A DNA stretch of 64,000 nt from Phenylobacterium sp. (GTDB lineage: Bacteria > Pseudomonadota > Alphaproteobacteria > Caulobacterales > Caulobacteraceae), in assembly GCF_030681155.1 (NCBI RefSeq), contig NZ_JAUXXE010000019.1, forward strand, positions 62,001 through 126,000, given 5' to 3'. This document shows, in pieces, positions 45,628 to 54,447 of the stretch. Below the pieces are notes generated by a model, which ran no database searches, was not told the DNA's origin, and saw only the letters and a list, made by a program, of their open reading frames with translations. How positions within the stretch are numbered: the stretch's first letter is position 1; each line of letters starts with the position of its first letter. A program made the translations under genes and the position numbers.

Positions 45628-47937
45628 ATGGCCAAGACACGTACGCCGAAATCCGCGCGGTTTGCTTCCAAGACCGAGAGGCCGCCCCAAGGGCTGCCTG
45701 ATCGCGAGACCTTGCTGAAGTTCATTCGCGAGGCGGGCGAGAGCGACAAGGCGGACATGGCCCGCGCCTTCGGGCTGAAGGGCAATGATCGCCGCGCGCT
45801 GCGAGACATGCTGAAGGAACTCGAGACATCCGGAGCGCTCGGCAAGCGCGGCCGCAGGGGCTTCTCCGAAGCCGGCGCGGTTCCGCCGGTCGGCGTTGTC
45901 GACGTGGTCGAACGCGACACGGACGGCGACCTGCTGGTGAAGCTGGTCAAGGGCGATGACGCGCCCCTCGTTCATCTGGCTCCCGACCGCAGCGGGGCGG
46001 TGGGCAGCGCGCCCGGCCTTGGCGACCGGCTGCTGGTTCGGTTTGAGAAACTGGAAAGCGGCGAACTCGAAGCCCGTGTCATCAAGCGCCTGGGGCAAAG
46101 CGCCCACCGCATCCTCGGCGTCGTGCGCAAAGAGAACAAGCAGGTCCGGGTCGAGCCCGTTGATCGCCGCTCCAAGGACAGCCTGGTCCTGGTTCCGGCC
46201 GAGGCCGAGAACCTCAGCGACGGGGATCTGGTCCTGGCCCAGGTCACCGCCGAGGTCCGTTACGGCCCTAAGCGCGGCAAGGTGCTGGAGGTCGTCGGCC
46301 GCGTGGACCAACCCCGCGCCGCCTCGCTGATCGCCATCCATTCACACGGCATTCCGACCGGCTTCAGCCAGGACGCTGAAGCCGAGGCCGAGGCCGCCCA
46401 GCCTCCGACCCTGAAGGGCCGCGAAGACCTGCGCGCCGTCCCGCTGGTCACCATCGATCCGCCGGACGCCCGCGACCATGACGATGCGGTCTATGCCGAG
46501 CCTGACACCGATCCGTCCAATGAGGGCGGCTGGATCGTCTGGGTCGCCATCGCCGATGTCGCGGCCTATGTGCGCTCGGACTCCGCCCTGGATCGTGAAG
46601 CCCGCGACAAGGGCAACTCGACCTACTTCCCCGACCGCGTCGAACCGATGCTGCCCGAGCGGCTGTCGGCCGGCCTCTGCTCTCTGCGGCAGGGCGAGAA
46701 CCGCGCCTGCCTGGCCGTGCGGATGGTGTTCGGCAAAGATGGCCGTAAGCGCTCGCACAAGTTCATCCGCGGCCTGATGCGCTCGGCGGCAAAGCTCTCC
46801 TACGAGCAGGCGCAGCGCGCGGTCGACGGCTTCCCGGACGATCAGACCAACCCGCTGCTGGAGCCGATCCTGAAGCCGCTGTGGGCGGCCTATGAGACGA
46901 TGATGAAGGGCCGCCGCGCCCGCTCGCCCCTGGCTATCGAGAGCCAGGAGCGAAAGATCGTCATCAACGCGGAGGGCGAAGTCACCTCGATCACGCCGCG
47001 CGCCTCGCTGGAGGCCCACAAGCTGATCGAGGAGATGATGGTCCAGGCCAATGTCTGCGCCGCCGAGACCTTGGAGCAGAAGAAGTCGCCGCTGATCTAC
47101 CGGATCCACGACACCCCCAGCCAGGAGAAGGTCCAGTCGTTGGCCGAGTTCCTGCAGACCCTGGGGATCGCCTGGAACAAGGGCGAGGCGCCGCGCACCG
47201 ACCGGTTCAACAAGCTGCTGGACGAAACTCGCGAAGGCCCCAGCGCCCAGATCATCAACGAGGTCGTGCTGCGCACCCAGATGCAGGCGATCTATTCGAC
47301 CGAGAACATCGGCCACTTCGGGCTGAACCTGGACCGCTACGCCCACTTCACCTCGCCGATCCGCCGCTATGCCGACCTGATCGTGCACCGCGCCCTGATC
47401 CGCGCCCTGGGGCTGGGCGATGACGGCATCACCGACCGCGACATCTCGCAGATGAAGGACACCGCCGAGCGGATCACCTTCGCCGAGCGGCGCTCGATGG
47501 CGGCCGAACGCGACGCCACCGATCGCTATGTCGCCTCATTCCTCTCCGACCGGGTCGGCGCCGAGTTCGCCGGGCGGATCACCGGCGTCACCCGGTTTGG
47601 CCTGTTCGTTCGGCTGGACGAAACGGGCGCCGACGGCCTTGTGCCTGTCTCGACCCTGGGCGACGAGTACTTCGTGCATGACGACAAGGCCCACGCCCTG
47701 GTCGGCGAGCGCACCGGCCGGCGCTGGCCGCTAGGAACCTCGGTTCAGGTGAAGCTGAAGGAGGCCACGCCCATCACCGGCGGCCTGCTCTTCGAAATGC
47801 TGAGCGATCCCCTGCCCGTCGATCCAAACGCGCCCCGGCCTAGGCTTGGCGTCCGGGCGCGGACGTTCACCGGTCCCAAGCGCGGCGGCGGAGCCGGCAA
47901 GGTCAAGGCGAAGAGTAAGGGCGGCAAGCGCCGCTAG
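45628..47937 (+). CDS. rnr: Ribonuclease R
   Basis: RNase R is a 3'-5' exoribonuclease that degrades structured RNA. The 769-residue protein has an N-terminal winged helix, cold-shock-like domains, and the RNB catalytic domain with TIDPPDARDHDDAVYAE (metal aspartates), SLRQGENRACLAVRM and YAHFTSPIRRYADLIVHRAL. An S1 domain (GRITGVTRFGLFVRLDETGA) and a basic C-terminus close the protein. The ATG at 45628 replaces a longer GTG frame at 45604. The stop overlaps the convergent antiporter by 4 bp. Confidence 0.95.
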   Translation: MAKTRTPKSARFASKTERPPQGLPDRETLLKFIREAGESDKADMARAFGLKGNDRRALRDMLKELETSGALGKRGRRGFSEAGAVPPVGVVDVVERDTDGDLLVKLVKGDDAPLVHLAPDRSGAVGSAPGLGDRLLVRFEKLESGELEARVIKRLGQSAHRILGVVRKENKQVRVEPVDRRSKDSLVLVPAEAENLSDGDLVLAQVTAEVRYGPKRGKVLEVVGRVDQPRAASLIAIHSHGIPTGFSQDAEAEAEAAQPPTLKGREDLRAVPLVTIDPPDARDHDDAVYAEPDTDPSNEGGWIVWVAIADVAAYVRSDSALDREARDKGNSTYFPDRVEPMLPERLSAGLCSLRQGENRACLAVRMVFGKDGRKRSHKFIRGLMRSAAKLSYEQAQRAVDGFPDDQTNPLLEPILKPLWAAYETMMKGRRARSPLAIESQERKIVINAEGEVTSITPRASLEAHKLIEEMMVQANVCAAETLEQKKSPLIYRIHDTPSQEKVQSLAEFLQTLGIAWNKGEAPRTDRFNKLLDETREGPSAQIINEVVLRTQMQAIYSTENIGHFGLNLDRYAHFTSPIRRYADLIVHRALIRALGLGDDGITDRDISQMKDTAERITFAERRSMAAERDATDRYVASFLSDRVGAEFAGRITGVTRFGLFVRLDETGADGLVPVSTLGDEYFVHDDKAHALVGERTGRRWPLGTSVQVKLKEATPITGGLLFEMLSDPLPVDPNAPRPRLGVRARTFTGPKRGGGAGKVKAKSKGGKRR

Positions 47938-49883
47938 GCGGGCTGCAGCCCCGCCAGGAAACCCTGCTTGGTGATGGTGATCCGCTCGTCGCCGAGATCA
48001 CGCAGGCAATCCTTGTCCCGCAGGGACGTGAAAGCGGTGTCGATGCGCGCGGCCTCAAAGCCGCGTGTGATCGCGGCGTCGCGGACCGGCGCGCTCGACA
48101 TCGCCTCGCCCGGCCAGATGTCCATGGTGCGCAGGGCGGCCAGCACCGCGCGCTCGGCGTCGTCGAGGATCAGCAACCTAGGGCCAGTGGGAGCAAGCTC
48201 GCTGGGGACGTCTTCCGCAGCGGTCTCGATCAGCCCCTCGGGCTCCAGCATCCCGCGGGCGATTTGCTCCTCCCCCATGACCACCCGGTTCGCGCCGTGG
48301 GCGATCAGGTGTGCAGCCTCAGTGTCGGAGTGCGCGCGCGCCACGATCTCCAACCCAGGATTGGCCTTGCGCGCCTTGTCCACCACGCCGCCGCCCTCGA
48401 AGCCGTCGGCGACGGCGACAAACATTCGCACGGCGCGTTCAATGCCGGCCGCTTCAAGGACCCGAGGGTCGGTGGCGGTCCCGACAATGGTCTCATAGCC
48501 ATGGGTCTTCGCCTTGAGCCCGGTCTCCGCCTCTGACTCGACCAGGACGAAGGGATAGGCCTCGGCGCGCAGCCCCGTGGCGACCACCTCGCCCACCCGG
48601 CCGTATCCGACCAGGATCGTGTGCCCGCCTAGCTGCGTGGGCGACAGATCGTTGGCCGGCTCCGGATCGGGCGTCGGGATCGCGGGCGAGGGTTGGGCGC
48701 GCGGCGTGCGCGTGGCCAGACCGAAGATGAACGGGTTCAGCATGATCGAGATGATCGCCCCGGCGAGGATCAGATCGCGCCCGTCCTTCGGCAGGATTTC
48801 GAGGTCGACGCCCATGGTGGCGAGAATGAAGGAGAATTCGCCGATCTGGGCCAGGCTGGCGGCCACGGTGACGGCCGTGGTGTTCGAGCGCCCGAAGGCC
48901 TTAATGATCGCCAGCGCCGCCAACGACTTGCCGACGATGATGATGCCCAGGACCGCCAGCACCGTCCACGGATGGGCCAGGACCACGAACGGGTTGAACA
49001 ACATCCCCACCGAGACGAAGAACAAGACCGCAAAAGCGTCTCGCAAAGGCAGCGTCTCTTCCGCCGCCCGCTGGCTGAGTTCGGATTCGGCCAGGATCAT
49101 GCCGGCGAAGAAGGCGCCTAGCGCGAAGGAGACGCCGAACAGCATCGCCGCGCCGAACGCCACGCCGAGAGCGACGGCCAGCACCGCCAAGCGAAACAGC
49201 TCCCTCGATCCGGTGTGGGCCACATAGTGCAGCAGCCAGGGGACCAGCCGGCGGCCGACGATCAGCATGAAGGCGACGAAGCCGCCGACCTTGAGCAGAG
49301 TGACGCCCAGCGGCATGACCCAAGCGGTCATCGGATCGCCTGCGCCCTCTCCGGCCTTCATGGCTCCGGCTAGGGCGGGCAACAGCACCAGCGCCAGGAC
49401 CATGGCCAAGTCTTCGACAATCAGCCAGCCGACCGCGATCTTGCCCCGGTCGGTCTGGATCAACCGCCGTTCCTGCAAGGCGCGCAGCAGCACCACCGTC
49501 GAGGCGACCGAGAGCGCCAGGCCGAACACCAACCCTGAAATCAGCGGCCAGCCGAGCAAGGTGGCCAAGCCGATCCCGAGCAGGGTGGCGACCGCCATCT
49601 GTCCCAAAGCGCCTGGGACAGCGATCCGCCGGACCGCCAACAGGTCCTTCAGCGAGAAGTGAAGCCCCACCCCGAACATCAGCAGGATCACGCCGATCTC
49701 GGCCAGCTCATTGGCGATTTTCTGGTCGGCGACGTAGCCCGGCGTAAACGGCCCGACGAGAACCCCAGCCAACAGATAGCCCACCAAGGGCGACAGTCGC
49801 AGGCGCTGGGCGATGGCGCCCAGCGCGAACGCGGCCACGAGGCCCGCGACAATGGTGGCGATCAGCGGCGTGTGGTGGGGCAT
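47934..49883 (-). CDS. Kef/YbaL-type cation:proton antiporter
   Basis: The 649-residue protein has a CPA2 Na+/H+ exchanger domain of about 12-13 hydrophobic segments (LSPLVGYLLAGVLVGPFTPG, VGWLIVEDLAMVLALVLLP) and a RCK/TrkA-N domain with the NAD-binding loop HTILVGYGRVGEVVATGLRA. A C-terminal region of about 100 residues follows. This is the YbaL/KefB pattern of ligand-gated K+ or Na+ export. The ATG at 49883 is the family start; the frame extends to 50114 over the divergent regulator gene. A KefF/KefG-like quinone reductase is not adjacent. Confidence 0.9.
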   Translation of the reverse strand: MPHHTPLIATIVAGLVAAFALGAIAQRLRLSPLVGYLLAGVLVGPFTPGYVADQKIANELAEIGVILLMFGVGLHFSLKDLLAVRRIAVPGALGQMAVATLLGIGLATLLGWPLISGLVFGLALSVASTVVLLRALQERRLIQTDRGKIAVGWLIVEDLAMVLALVLLPALAGAMKAGEGAGDPMTAWVMPLGVTLLKVGGFVAFMLIVGRRLVPWLLHYVAHTGSRELFRLAVLAVALGVAFGAAMLFGVSFALGAFFAGMILAESELSQRAAEETLPLRDAFAVLFFVSVGMLFNPFVVLAHPWTVLAVLGIIIVGKSLAALAIIKAFGRSNTTAVTVAASLAQIGEFSFILATMGVDLEILPKDGRDLILAGAIISIMLNPFIFGLATRTPRAQPSPAIPTPDPEPANDLSPTQLGGHTILVGYGRVGEVVATGLRAEAYPFVLVESEAETGLKAKTHGYETIVGTATDPRVLEAAGIERAVRMFVAVADGFEGGGVVDKARKANPGLEIVARAHSDTEAAHLIAHGANRVVMGEEQIARGMLEPEGLIETAAEDVPSELAPTGPRLLILDDAERAVLAALRTMDIWPGEAMSSAPVRDAAITRGFEAARIDTAFTSLRDKDCLRDLGDERITITKQGFLAGLQPA

Positions 49884-49950
49884 GAGCCTCCGGAAAACTT
49901 GAGATTTGAACGTCTTGTATTTGAAGTGATTTGGGCGCAGATCAACCAAA

Positions 49951-50211
49951 ATGGCTGATATCGCCGGACACTTCGACGTCATCCACCCATGCCAGTGCCG
50001 CGCCGCGCGCGGGCTGCTGGACTGGACGCAGGACCACTTGGCGCGGACCGCCGGCGTGTCGCGCAGCACGATCCGTGATTTCGAGAACGGCCGGCACGCC
50101 CTGCACCGCTCCACCGCCGCATTGATCGCGGCCGCCCTAGGTCAGGCCGGTGTCGTCTTGCTGTGCGCTGGCGACGGCGGTTTCGGCGTCAGGCTCGCTT
50201 CGGCTGGCTGA
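49951..50211 (+). CDS. Small XRE-family helix-turn-helix regulator
   Basis: The 86-residue protein is essentially one HTH_3 domain: CRAARGLLDWTQDHLARTAG then VSRSTIRDFENGRHALHRST and a hydrophobic end (IAAALGQAGVVLL). It is divergent from the antiporter gene with a 67-bp gap, so it could control it. Its last 23 bp overlap the convergent PAP2 gene. Similar single-domain regulators are common in Caulobacterales; targets are unknown. Confidence 0.8.
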   Translation: MADIAGHFDVIHPCQCRAARGLLDWTQDHLARTAGVSRSTIRDFENGRHALHRSTAALIAAALGQAGVVLLCAGDGGFGVRLASAG

Positions 50212-50878
50212 TCACCAGGACGATCCACGCCGCCAGCGCCCAAGTCGCGCCTAGGGCCCAGCCGGCCAGGACGTCGGTCGGCCAATGCACTCCAAGATAG
50301 ACCCGGCTGACGCCCACAGCGACCATCGCGGTGATGGCCAACGCATAGATCAGGGCTTTGGTCCGGCGAGTGCTCTCGACGCTCGCCAGGACCGTCGCCA
50401 AGGTCAGAAAGGTGGCGGCCGCCGCGGTGGAATGGCCGCTGGGGAAACTCTGCGAATAGACGATGCTGCCGTGGGCGACGATCATCGGCCGGTCACGGTC
50501 GTAGAACGCCTTAAGGACCTCACTCGACGCATAGGCCAGGATCACCGTGCCTACGAAGATCAGCGCCTCTCGCCGCCGCTGGTGGAAAACAAGCAGCAGG
50601 GTCGCCACGATCGTCAGCAGGGTGACGACGGTGAAGCCGCCAAGCGCGGTGATGTCGCGCATGGATTCCTCGAACCACCGCGGCCCAAGCGGATCAGATG
50701 GGTCGCCTGGCGACCGCAGGGCGAGCAGCAATCGCCGGTCGAGCGCAGCCGTCTCGCCTTCGGCCACCTCGTCGGCGATGGAAAGGAATAGCGACGGGGC
50801 GCCGATCAGCGCGACCAGCAGCACCAGGGTTCGCGTCTCAAGCTTGCCGCGCAGGGACTTCAGGCGTTCGATGATCAT
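50189..50878 (-). CDS. PAP2-family membrane phosphatase
   Basis: The 229-residue protein has six hydrophobic segments and the three PAP2 signature motifs: KAFYDRDRP, then SFPSGHSTAAAATF, and SRVYLGVHWPTDV. These contain the catalytic His and the phosphate-binding Arg/Lys. Members dephosphorylate phosphatidic acid, phosphatidylglycerol phosphate or undecaprenyl diphosphate; which one applies here is not visible. It is divergent from the EamA gene with about 50 bp between. Confidence 0.88.
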   Translation of the reverse strand: MIIERLKSLRGKLETRTLVLLVALIGAPSLFLSIADEVAEGETAALDRRLLLALRSPGDPSDPLGPRWFEESMRDITALGGFTVVTLLTIVATLLLVFHQRRREALIFVGTVILAYASSEVLKAFYDRDRPMIVAHGSIVYSQSFPSGHSTAAAATFLTLATVLASVESTRRTKALIYALAITAMVAVGVSRVYLGVHWPTDVLAGWALGATWALAAWIVLVISQPKRA

Positions 50879-50929
50879 GACGCCGGCAACTCACGAGGAG
50901 GAGCCTGGCGGGGGATGGGGACAGACCAA

Positions 50930-51367
50930 ATGAGAACCATGCTCTCTTCCTGGCAGATGTGGGCGCTGTTGTCGGCAGGCTTTGCGGCCCTGACCGCCGT
51001 CTTCGCCAAGGTCGGCGTGGACAATATCAACTCCGACTACGCCACCCTGATCCGCACCATCGTGATTCTCGGCGTCGCCGCCCTGATCGTCACCGCCACC
51101 GGGCAGTGGCAGGCCCCCGGCGCGGTCAGTTCGAGAACCTATCTGTTTCTCGTGCTGTCAGGCCTGGCCACCGGCGCGTCCTGGCTCTGCTACTTCCGCG
51201 CCCTGAAGTTGGGCGATGCGGCGCGCGTCGCTCCCTTGGACAAGCTGAGCGTGGTCCTTGTCGCGGTGATCAGCGTCGTGTTCCTCGGTGAGCGCCTGTC
51301 AGGGGCCAATTGGGCCGGAGTCGGGCTTATCGCGGCGGGCGCGGTTCTCGTCGCGTGGCGCGGTTGA
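50930..51367 (+). CDS. EamA-family (half-size) transporter
   Basis: The 145-residue protein contains a single EamA unit of five hydrophobic helices: MWALLSAGFAALTAVFAKVG, IRTIVILGVAALIVTATG, a central pair, and VGLIAAGAVLVAW. Typical DMT permeases have two units, so this half-size form probably dimerises, as in the SMR and YdcZ groups. ATGs at 50915 and 50939 are alternatives. The substrate is unknown. Confidence 0.82.
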   Translation: MRTMLSSWQMWALLSAGFAALTAVFAKVGVDNINSDYATLIRTIVILGVAALIVTATGQWQAPGAVSSRTYLFLVLSGLATGASWLCYFRALKLGDAARVAPLDKLSVVLVAVISVVFLGERLSGANWAGVGLIAAGAVLVAWRG

Positions 51368-51415
51368 CCTAAGGTCGGTATTCCCAGCGCGTGAGTCGGC
51401 TCATACAGTTGTTTC

Positions 51416-52126
51416 ATGAGCAATGTTGAACCAGCCCGGCGACCGGAGGGCGGCCGCCTTCGCGCTGAAGGAGCCCGCGCGGTGCGTCCCCGCAACGCCG
51501 CCACCCTGATCATCGTCCGCCGCGACCGCAGCAAGCCCCAGGTGCTGATGGGCAAGCGCAACAGCGGCCATGATTTCATGCCGAACCTCTGGGTGTTCCC
51601 GGGCGGACGCATCGACCGCAGCGACTTCCGCGCGCCTTTCGCGACGGACCTGAAGCCGGACGTGGCCGCCAAGTTCGAGGCCCATATCCCGATGACCCGG
51701 GGCCGCGCCCTGGCTCTGGCTGCGATCCGTGAAACCTACGAGGAAGCAGGCCTGCTGCTCGCCAAACCGGTTCCGCCACGTCCGGTGGCCGGCCCATGGC
51801 GCGAATTCCTCGGCCATGGCGCGGCGCCGGACCTGGAAGCCCTGCAGATCGTCGCCCGCGCCGTGACGCCGGCGATGCTGGCCAAGCGGTTCGACACCTG
51901 GTTCCTGATGGCCGAGGCCGAACATCTGATCAGCCTCGATCGCCAGCCGGATTGCGGCGAATTGGAAGAGATCGCTTGGGTCGATTTCGACGAGGCCATC
52001 GCCCTGCCCTTGCCCTCGGTGACCCGCACGGTGATCGGCGAAGCGATCCAGCGCCTGGAAGATCCAAGCCGGCCCCAGCCGTTCATGCGTTTTGGCGCCA
52101 CCAAGACGAAGCTGAGCCATCTCTAG
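51416..52126 (+). CDS. Nudix hydrolase
   Basis: The 236-residue protein has a Nudix domain in which the box is interrupted. FPGGRIDRSDF supplies the first glycines, then about 30 residues intervene before AIRETYEEAGLLLA, the REx2EExG core. This inserted form resembles NUDT8/NUDT19-type hydrolases that act on CoA or acyl-CoA. The C-terminal part includes FDTWFLMAEAEH, a typical substrate-facing strand. It stands alone, followed by a repeat region. The substrate is an inference. Confidence 0.83.
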   Translation: MSNVEPARRPEGGRLRAEGARAVRPRNAATLIIVRRDRSKPQVLMGKRNSGHDFMPNLWVFPGGRIDRSDFRAPFATDLKPDVAAKFEAHIPMTRGRALALAAIRETYEEAGLLLAKPVPPRPVAGPWREFLGHGAAPDLEALQIVARAVTPAMLAKRFDTWFLMAEAEHLISLDRQPDCGELEEIAWVDFDEAIALPLPSVTRTVIGEAIQRLEDPSRPQPFMRFGATKTKLSHL

Positions 52127-52142
52127 CGGCTCTTCCACTCTC

Positions 52143-52280
52143 TCGTCGTCCTAGGCCTTGCGCCTAGGATCCCTCTCTCGGCGGCGACGACTAGAGGGAA
52201 GGAACTGTGTGGCTGAACTCAACCCCTGCAAGTCGATGAAGCGGGACGAGGGGTCCTAGGCACAAGGCCCAGGGTGACGA
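52143..52280. repeat. 33-bp inverted repeat flanking a 72-bp centre
   Basis: The left arm 52143-52175 and the right arm 52248-52280 are reverse complements at 28 of 33 positions. Each arm contains its own small palindrome (cctagg-ccttgcg-cctagg in the left). The element lies in the noncoding interval between the Nudix gene and the PepSY operon and resembles a dispersed noncoding repeat or a MITE-like element. Confidence 0.7.
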
Positions 52281-52308
52281 ATGCAGGTGGCCCTGCTCAC
52301 GTTTCAGC

Positions 52309-52323
52309 TGCGAATTATTCGCA
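52309..52323. promoter_or_regulatory. Fur-like operator (perfect 7-1-7 palindrome)
   Basis: TGCGAAT-T-ATTCGCA is a perfect 15-bp palindrome of the 7-1-7 Fur type. A second, weaker copy (TGCGAAC-T-ATTCTTA) lies at 52356-52370. Both are upstream of the PepSY gene, suggesting repression by iron-loaded Fur. Confidence 0.65.
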
Positions 52324-52393
52324 ACAACCTTGCGCTAGCCGCCCCCCGTTGTTAGTGCGAACTATTCTTAAGCACCTGCGGGGGATTTGGATC

Positions 52394-53071
52394 TTGTCGG
52401 CTTCTGAGCTCGTTGGCGCCAAACCGGCCATCGATGAGGCTAAGGCCCGCGCCAAGCGCGCGGCCCAGCGTCGCGCCGCGCTCATGCGCCAGATGGTCCA
52501 GTGGCACTGGATCAGCGCTGCGATATGCCTGATCGGCATGCTGCTGTTCGCCGTCACCGGCATCACCTTGAACCACGCCGGCGCGATCGAGGCCAAGCCC
52601 AAGACTGTCGAGATCGAGGGCCAGCTTCCCCCTGAACTGATCGCTGTCGCCAAGACCGCTCAAACCTCGAAGAGCGCCCTGCCCGAGGAAATCCGCGTCT
52701 GGCTGGGCAAGGATCTGGACGTGAAGGCGCCGAAGGGCGCGCCGATCGAATGGACCGACGACGAAGCCTATGTCTCGCTTCCACGCCCCGGCGGCGACGG
52801 CTGGGTGACCTTCGACGCGGCGTCCGGAGAGGTGCTGCACGAGCGCACCGATCGCGGCCCGATCGCCTATCTCAACGACCTGCATAAGGGCCGCAACTCC
52901 GGCGCAGTCTGGAGCCTGTTCCTCGATGTCTTCGCCATCGGCTGCATCGTGTTCTGCGCAACAGGCCTGGTGCTGCTGCAACTGCATTCCCGAGCACGCA
53001 AGATCACCTGGCCATTGGTCGGCCTTGGTCTCGCCGTGCCGCTGATCCTCGTCCTCCTCTTTATCCACTGA
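52394..53071 (+). CDS. PepSY-associated transmembrane protein (putative reductase subunit)
   Basis: The product (225 residues from a TTG start at 52394) has TM1 near residues 40-60 (ISAAICLIGMLLFAVTGITL), a periplasmic PepSY-like region, TM2 (LFLDVFAIGCIVFCATGLVL) and TM3 (WPLVGLGLAVPLILVLLFIH). Histidines at membrane edges (QWHW, TLNHAG, NDLHKGRN) fit heme-binding positions of PepSY_TM ferric reductases. A frame extension to 52274 would overlap the Fur-like site, so the later start is preferred; ATG 52484 is another option. It opens an operon with DUF2271, DUF4198 and ApbE genes. Electron transfer across the membrane is inferred. Confidence 0.82.
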   Translation: MSASELVGAKPAIDEAKARAKRAAQRRAALMRQMVQWHWISAAICLIGMLLFAVTGITLNHAGAIEAKPKTVEIEGQLPPELIAVAKTAQTSKSALPEEIRVWLGKDLDVKAPKGAPIEWTDDEAYVSLPRPGGDGWVTFDAASGEVLHERTDRGPIAYLNDLHKGRNSGAVWSLFLDVFAIGCIVFCATGLVLLQLHSRARKITWPLVGLGLAVPLILVLLFIH

Positions 53072-53082
53072 CCGGAGCCCCC

Positions 53083-53598
53083 ATGCGCCTGCCCGTCTAC
53101 ACCGCCGCCCTGACCGGCTTGATGGCGACGCCCGCCCTGGCGGCCGACCTGGAACTGAGCCTAGAGATCCCGCGGCTGACGGTGGCCGAGTATCACCGTC
53201 CCTACGTCGCGGTCTGGATCGAGAACCCTGACAAGACCGCCGTGAAGACGCTGGCCGTCTGGTACGACGTCAAGCTGAAGAACAACGAAGGCCAGAAATG
53301 GCTGAAGGACATGCGCCAGTGGTGGCGTCGCGCCGGCCGCGACATGAGCCTGCCCGCCGACGGCGTCAGCGCCGCGACCCGCGCGCCGGGCAAGCACCAG
53401 GTGGTGTTCAAGGGCGACGCTGCGCCGCTGGGGAAACTCCCGGCTGGCCAATACAATCTCGTCGTCGAGGCCGCCCGCGAGGTTGGCGGCGTCGAAGTGT
53501 TGCGCGCTCCGTTCCAATGGCCGCCGAAAGCCCGCGCCACATCCTCGGCGCAGGGCTCAAGCGAGCTCGGCGCCATGAGCGTCACCGTTAAGCCGTGA
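53083..53598 (+). CDS. DUF2271 periplasmic protein, candidate flavinylated carrier
   Basis: The 171-residue protein has a signal peptide (LPVYTAALTGLMATPALA-AD) and a DUF2271 domain (RPYVAVWIENPDKTAVKTLA, LKDMRQWWRRAG). Residues 93-99 read DGVSAAT, close to the Dxx(S/T)GA(S/T) motif on which ApbE attaches FMN to a Thr or Ser, here T99, with Ala for the usual Gly. ApbE is encoded in the same operon. It starts 11 bp after the PepSY gene. Covalent FMN is an inference from motif and context. Confidence 0.83.
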   Translation: MRLPVYTAALTGLMATPALAADLELSLEIPRLTVAEYHRPYVAVWIENPDKTAVKTLAVWYDVKLKNNEGQKWLKDMRQWWRRAGRDMSLPADGVSAATRAPGKHQVVFKGDAAPLGKLPAGQYNLVVEAAREVGGVEVLRAPFQWPPKARATSSAQGSSELGAMSVTVKP

Positions 53599-53618
53599 AC
53601 CCCAGAAGGATCCACCAG

Positions 53619-54437
53619 ATGATCTCGCTTCGTCGCGGCGCGCTCGCCGCCGCCTCTCTCGTCGCCCTGCTGGCTGCTCCGGTCGCCGCCAACGCTCACC
53701 GTCAATGGATGCTGCCTTCGGCCACGGTGCTGTCGGGTAACGATCCCTGGATCACGGTCGACGCCGCTGTCTCCAACGACCTCTTCTATTTCGATCACAA
53801 CCCGATGCGCCTGGAGGGGATCGCCGTCATCGCGCCTGACGGTTCGAAGGGCGAGATCAAGAACGGTGCGACGGGCAAATACCGCAGCACCTTCGACGTC
53901 CAGCTCGACAAGCCCGGCACCTACAAGATCACCAATGTCGGCGACGGCCTGATGGCCTCGTACAAGCAGAACGGCGAGACCAAGCGCTGGCGCGGGACCG
54001 AGGCCGAATTGGCGACCGCGATCCCGAAGGACGCCACCGAGGTGAAGCTCACCCAGTCGCAACGCCGGCTCGAAATCTTCGCCACCCGCGGCAGCCCGAC
54101 CAAAGAATCGTTGAAGATCACCGGCAAGGGCCTGGAGCTTGAGCCCGTCACTCACCCGAACGATCTGGTCGCGGGCGAACCGGCGACCTTCAAGCTGATG
54201 CTGGACGGCAAGCCGGCCGCTGGCGTCGAGGTGGAGGTCGTTCCGGGCGGCAACCGCTACCGCAGCGGCACGGGCGAGATGAAGCTGACCACGGACGCTC
54301 AAGGCGCCTTCACGGTGAAGTGGCCCGGCGCCGGCATGTACTGGTTGGAAGCCGGCGTACGCGGCGGCAAGGCCAGCATCCCGAACGCCGAACGCAACGC
54401 GTCCTATGTGACGACGCTGGAAGTTCTTCCGGACTAG
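53619..54437 (+). CDS. DUF4198 periplasmic protein
   Basis: The 272-residue protein has a signal peptide (LAAASLVALLAAPVAANA) directly followed by HRQWMLPSATVLSG, the DUF4198 signature. An early histidine comes right after the cleavage site, as in metal-related periplasmic proteins. Two beta-sandwich-like halves follow (DVQLDKPGTYKITNVGDGLM; FKLMLDGKPAAGVEVEVVPG). DUF4198 genes are often near TonB-dependent transport or metal uptake genes. It lies 20 bp after DUF2271 and 10 bp before apbE. The role in the module, perhaps metal binding, is unproven. Confidence 0.85.
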   Translation: MISLRRGALAAASLVALLAAPVAANAHRQWMLPSATVLSGNDPWITVDAAVSNDLFYFDHNPMRLEGIAVIAPDGSKGEIKNGATGKYRSTFDVQLDKPGTYKITNVGDGLMASYKQNGETKRWRGTEAELATAIPKDATEVKLTQSQRRLEIFATRGSPTKESLKITGKGLELEPVTHPNDLVAGEPATFKLMLDGKPAAGVEVEVVPGGNRYRSGTGEMKLTTDAQGAFTVKWPGAGMYWLEAGVRGGKASIPNAERNASYVTTLEVLPD

Positions 54438-54447
54438 GCCCTCTTCG

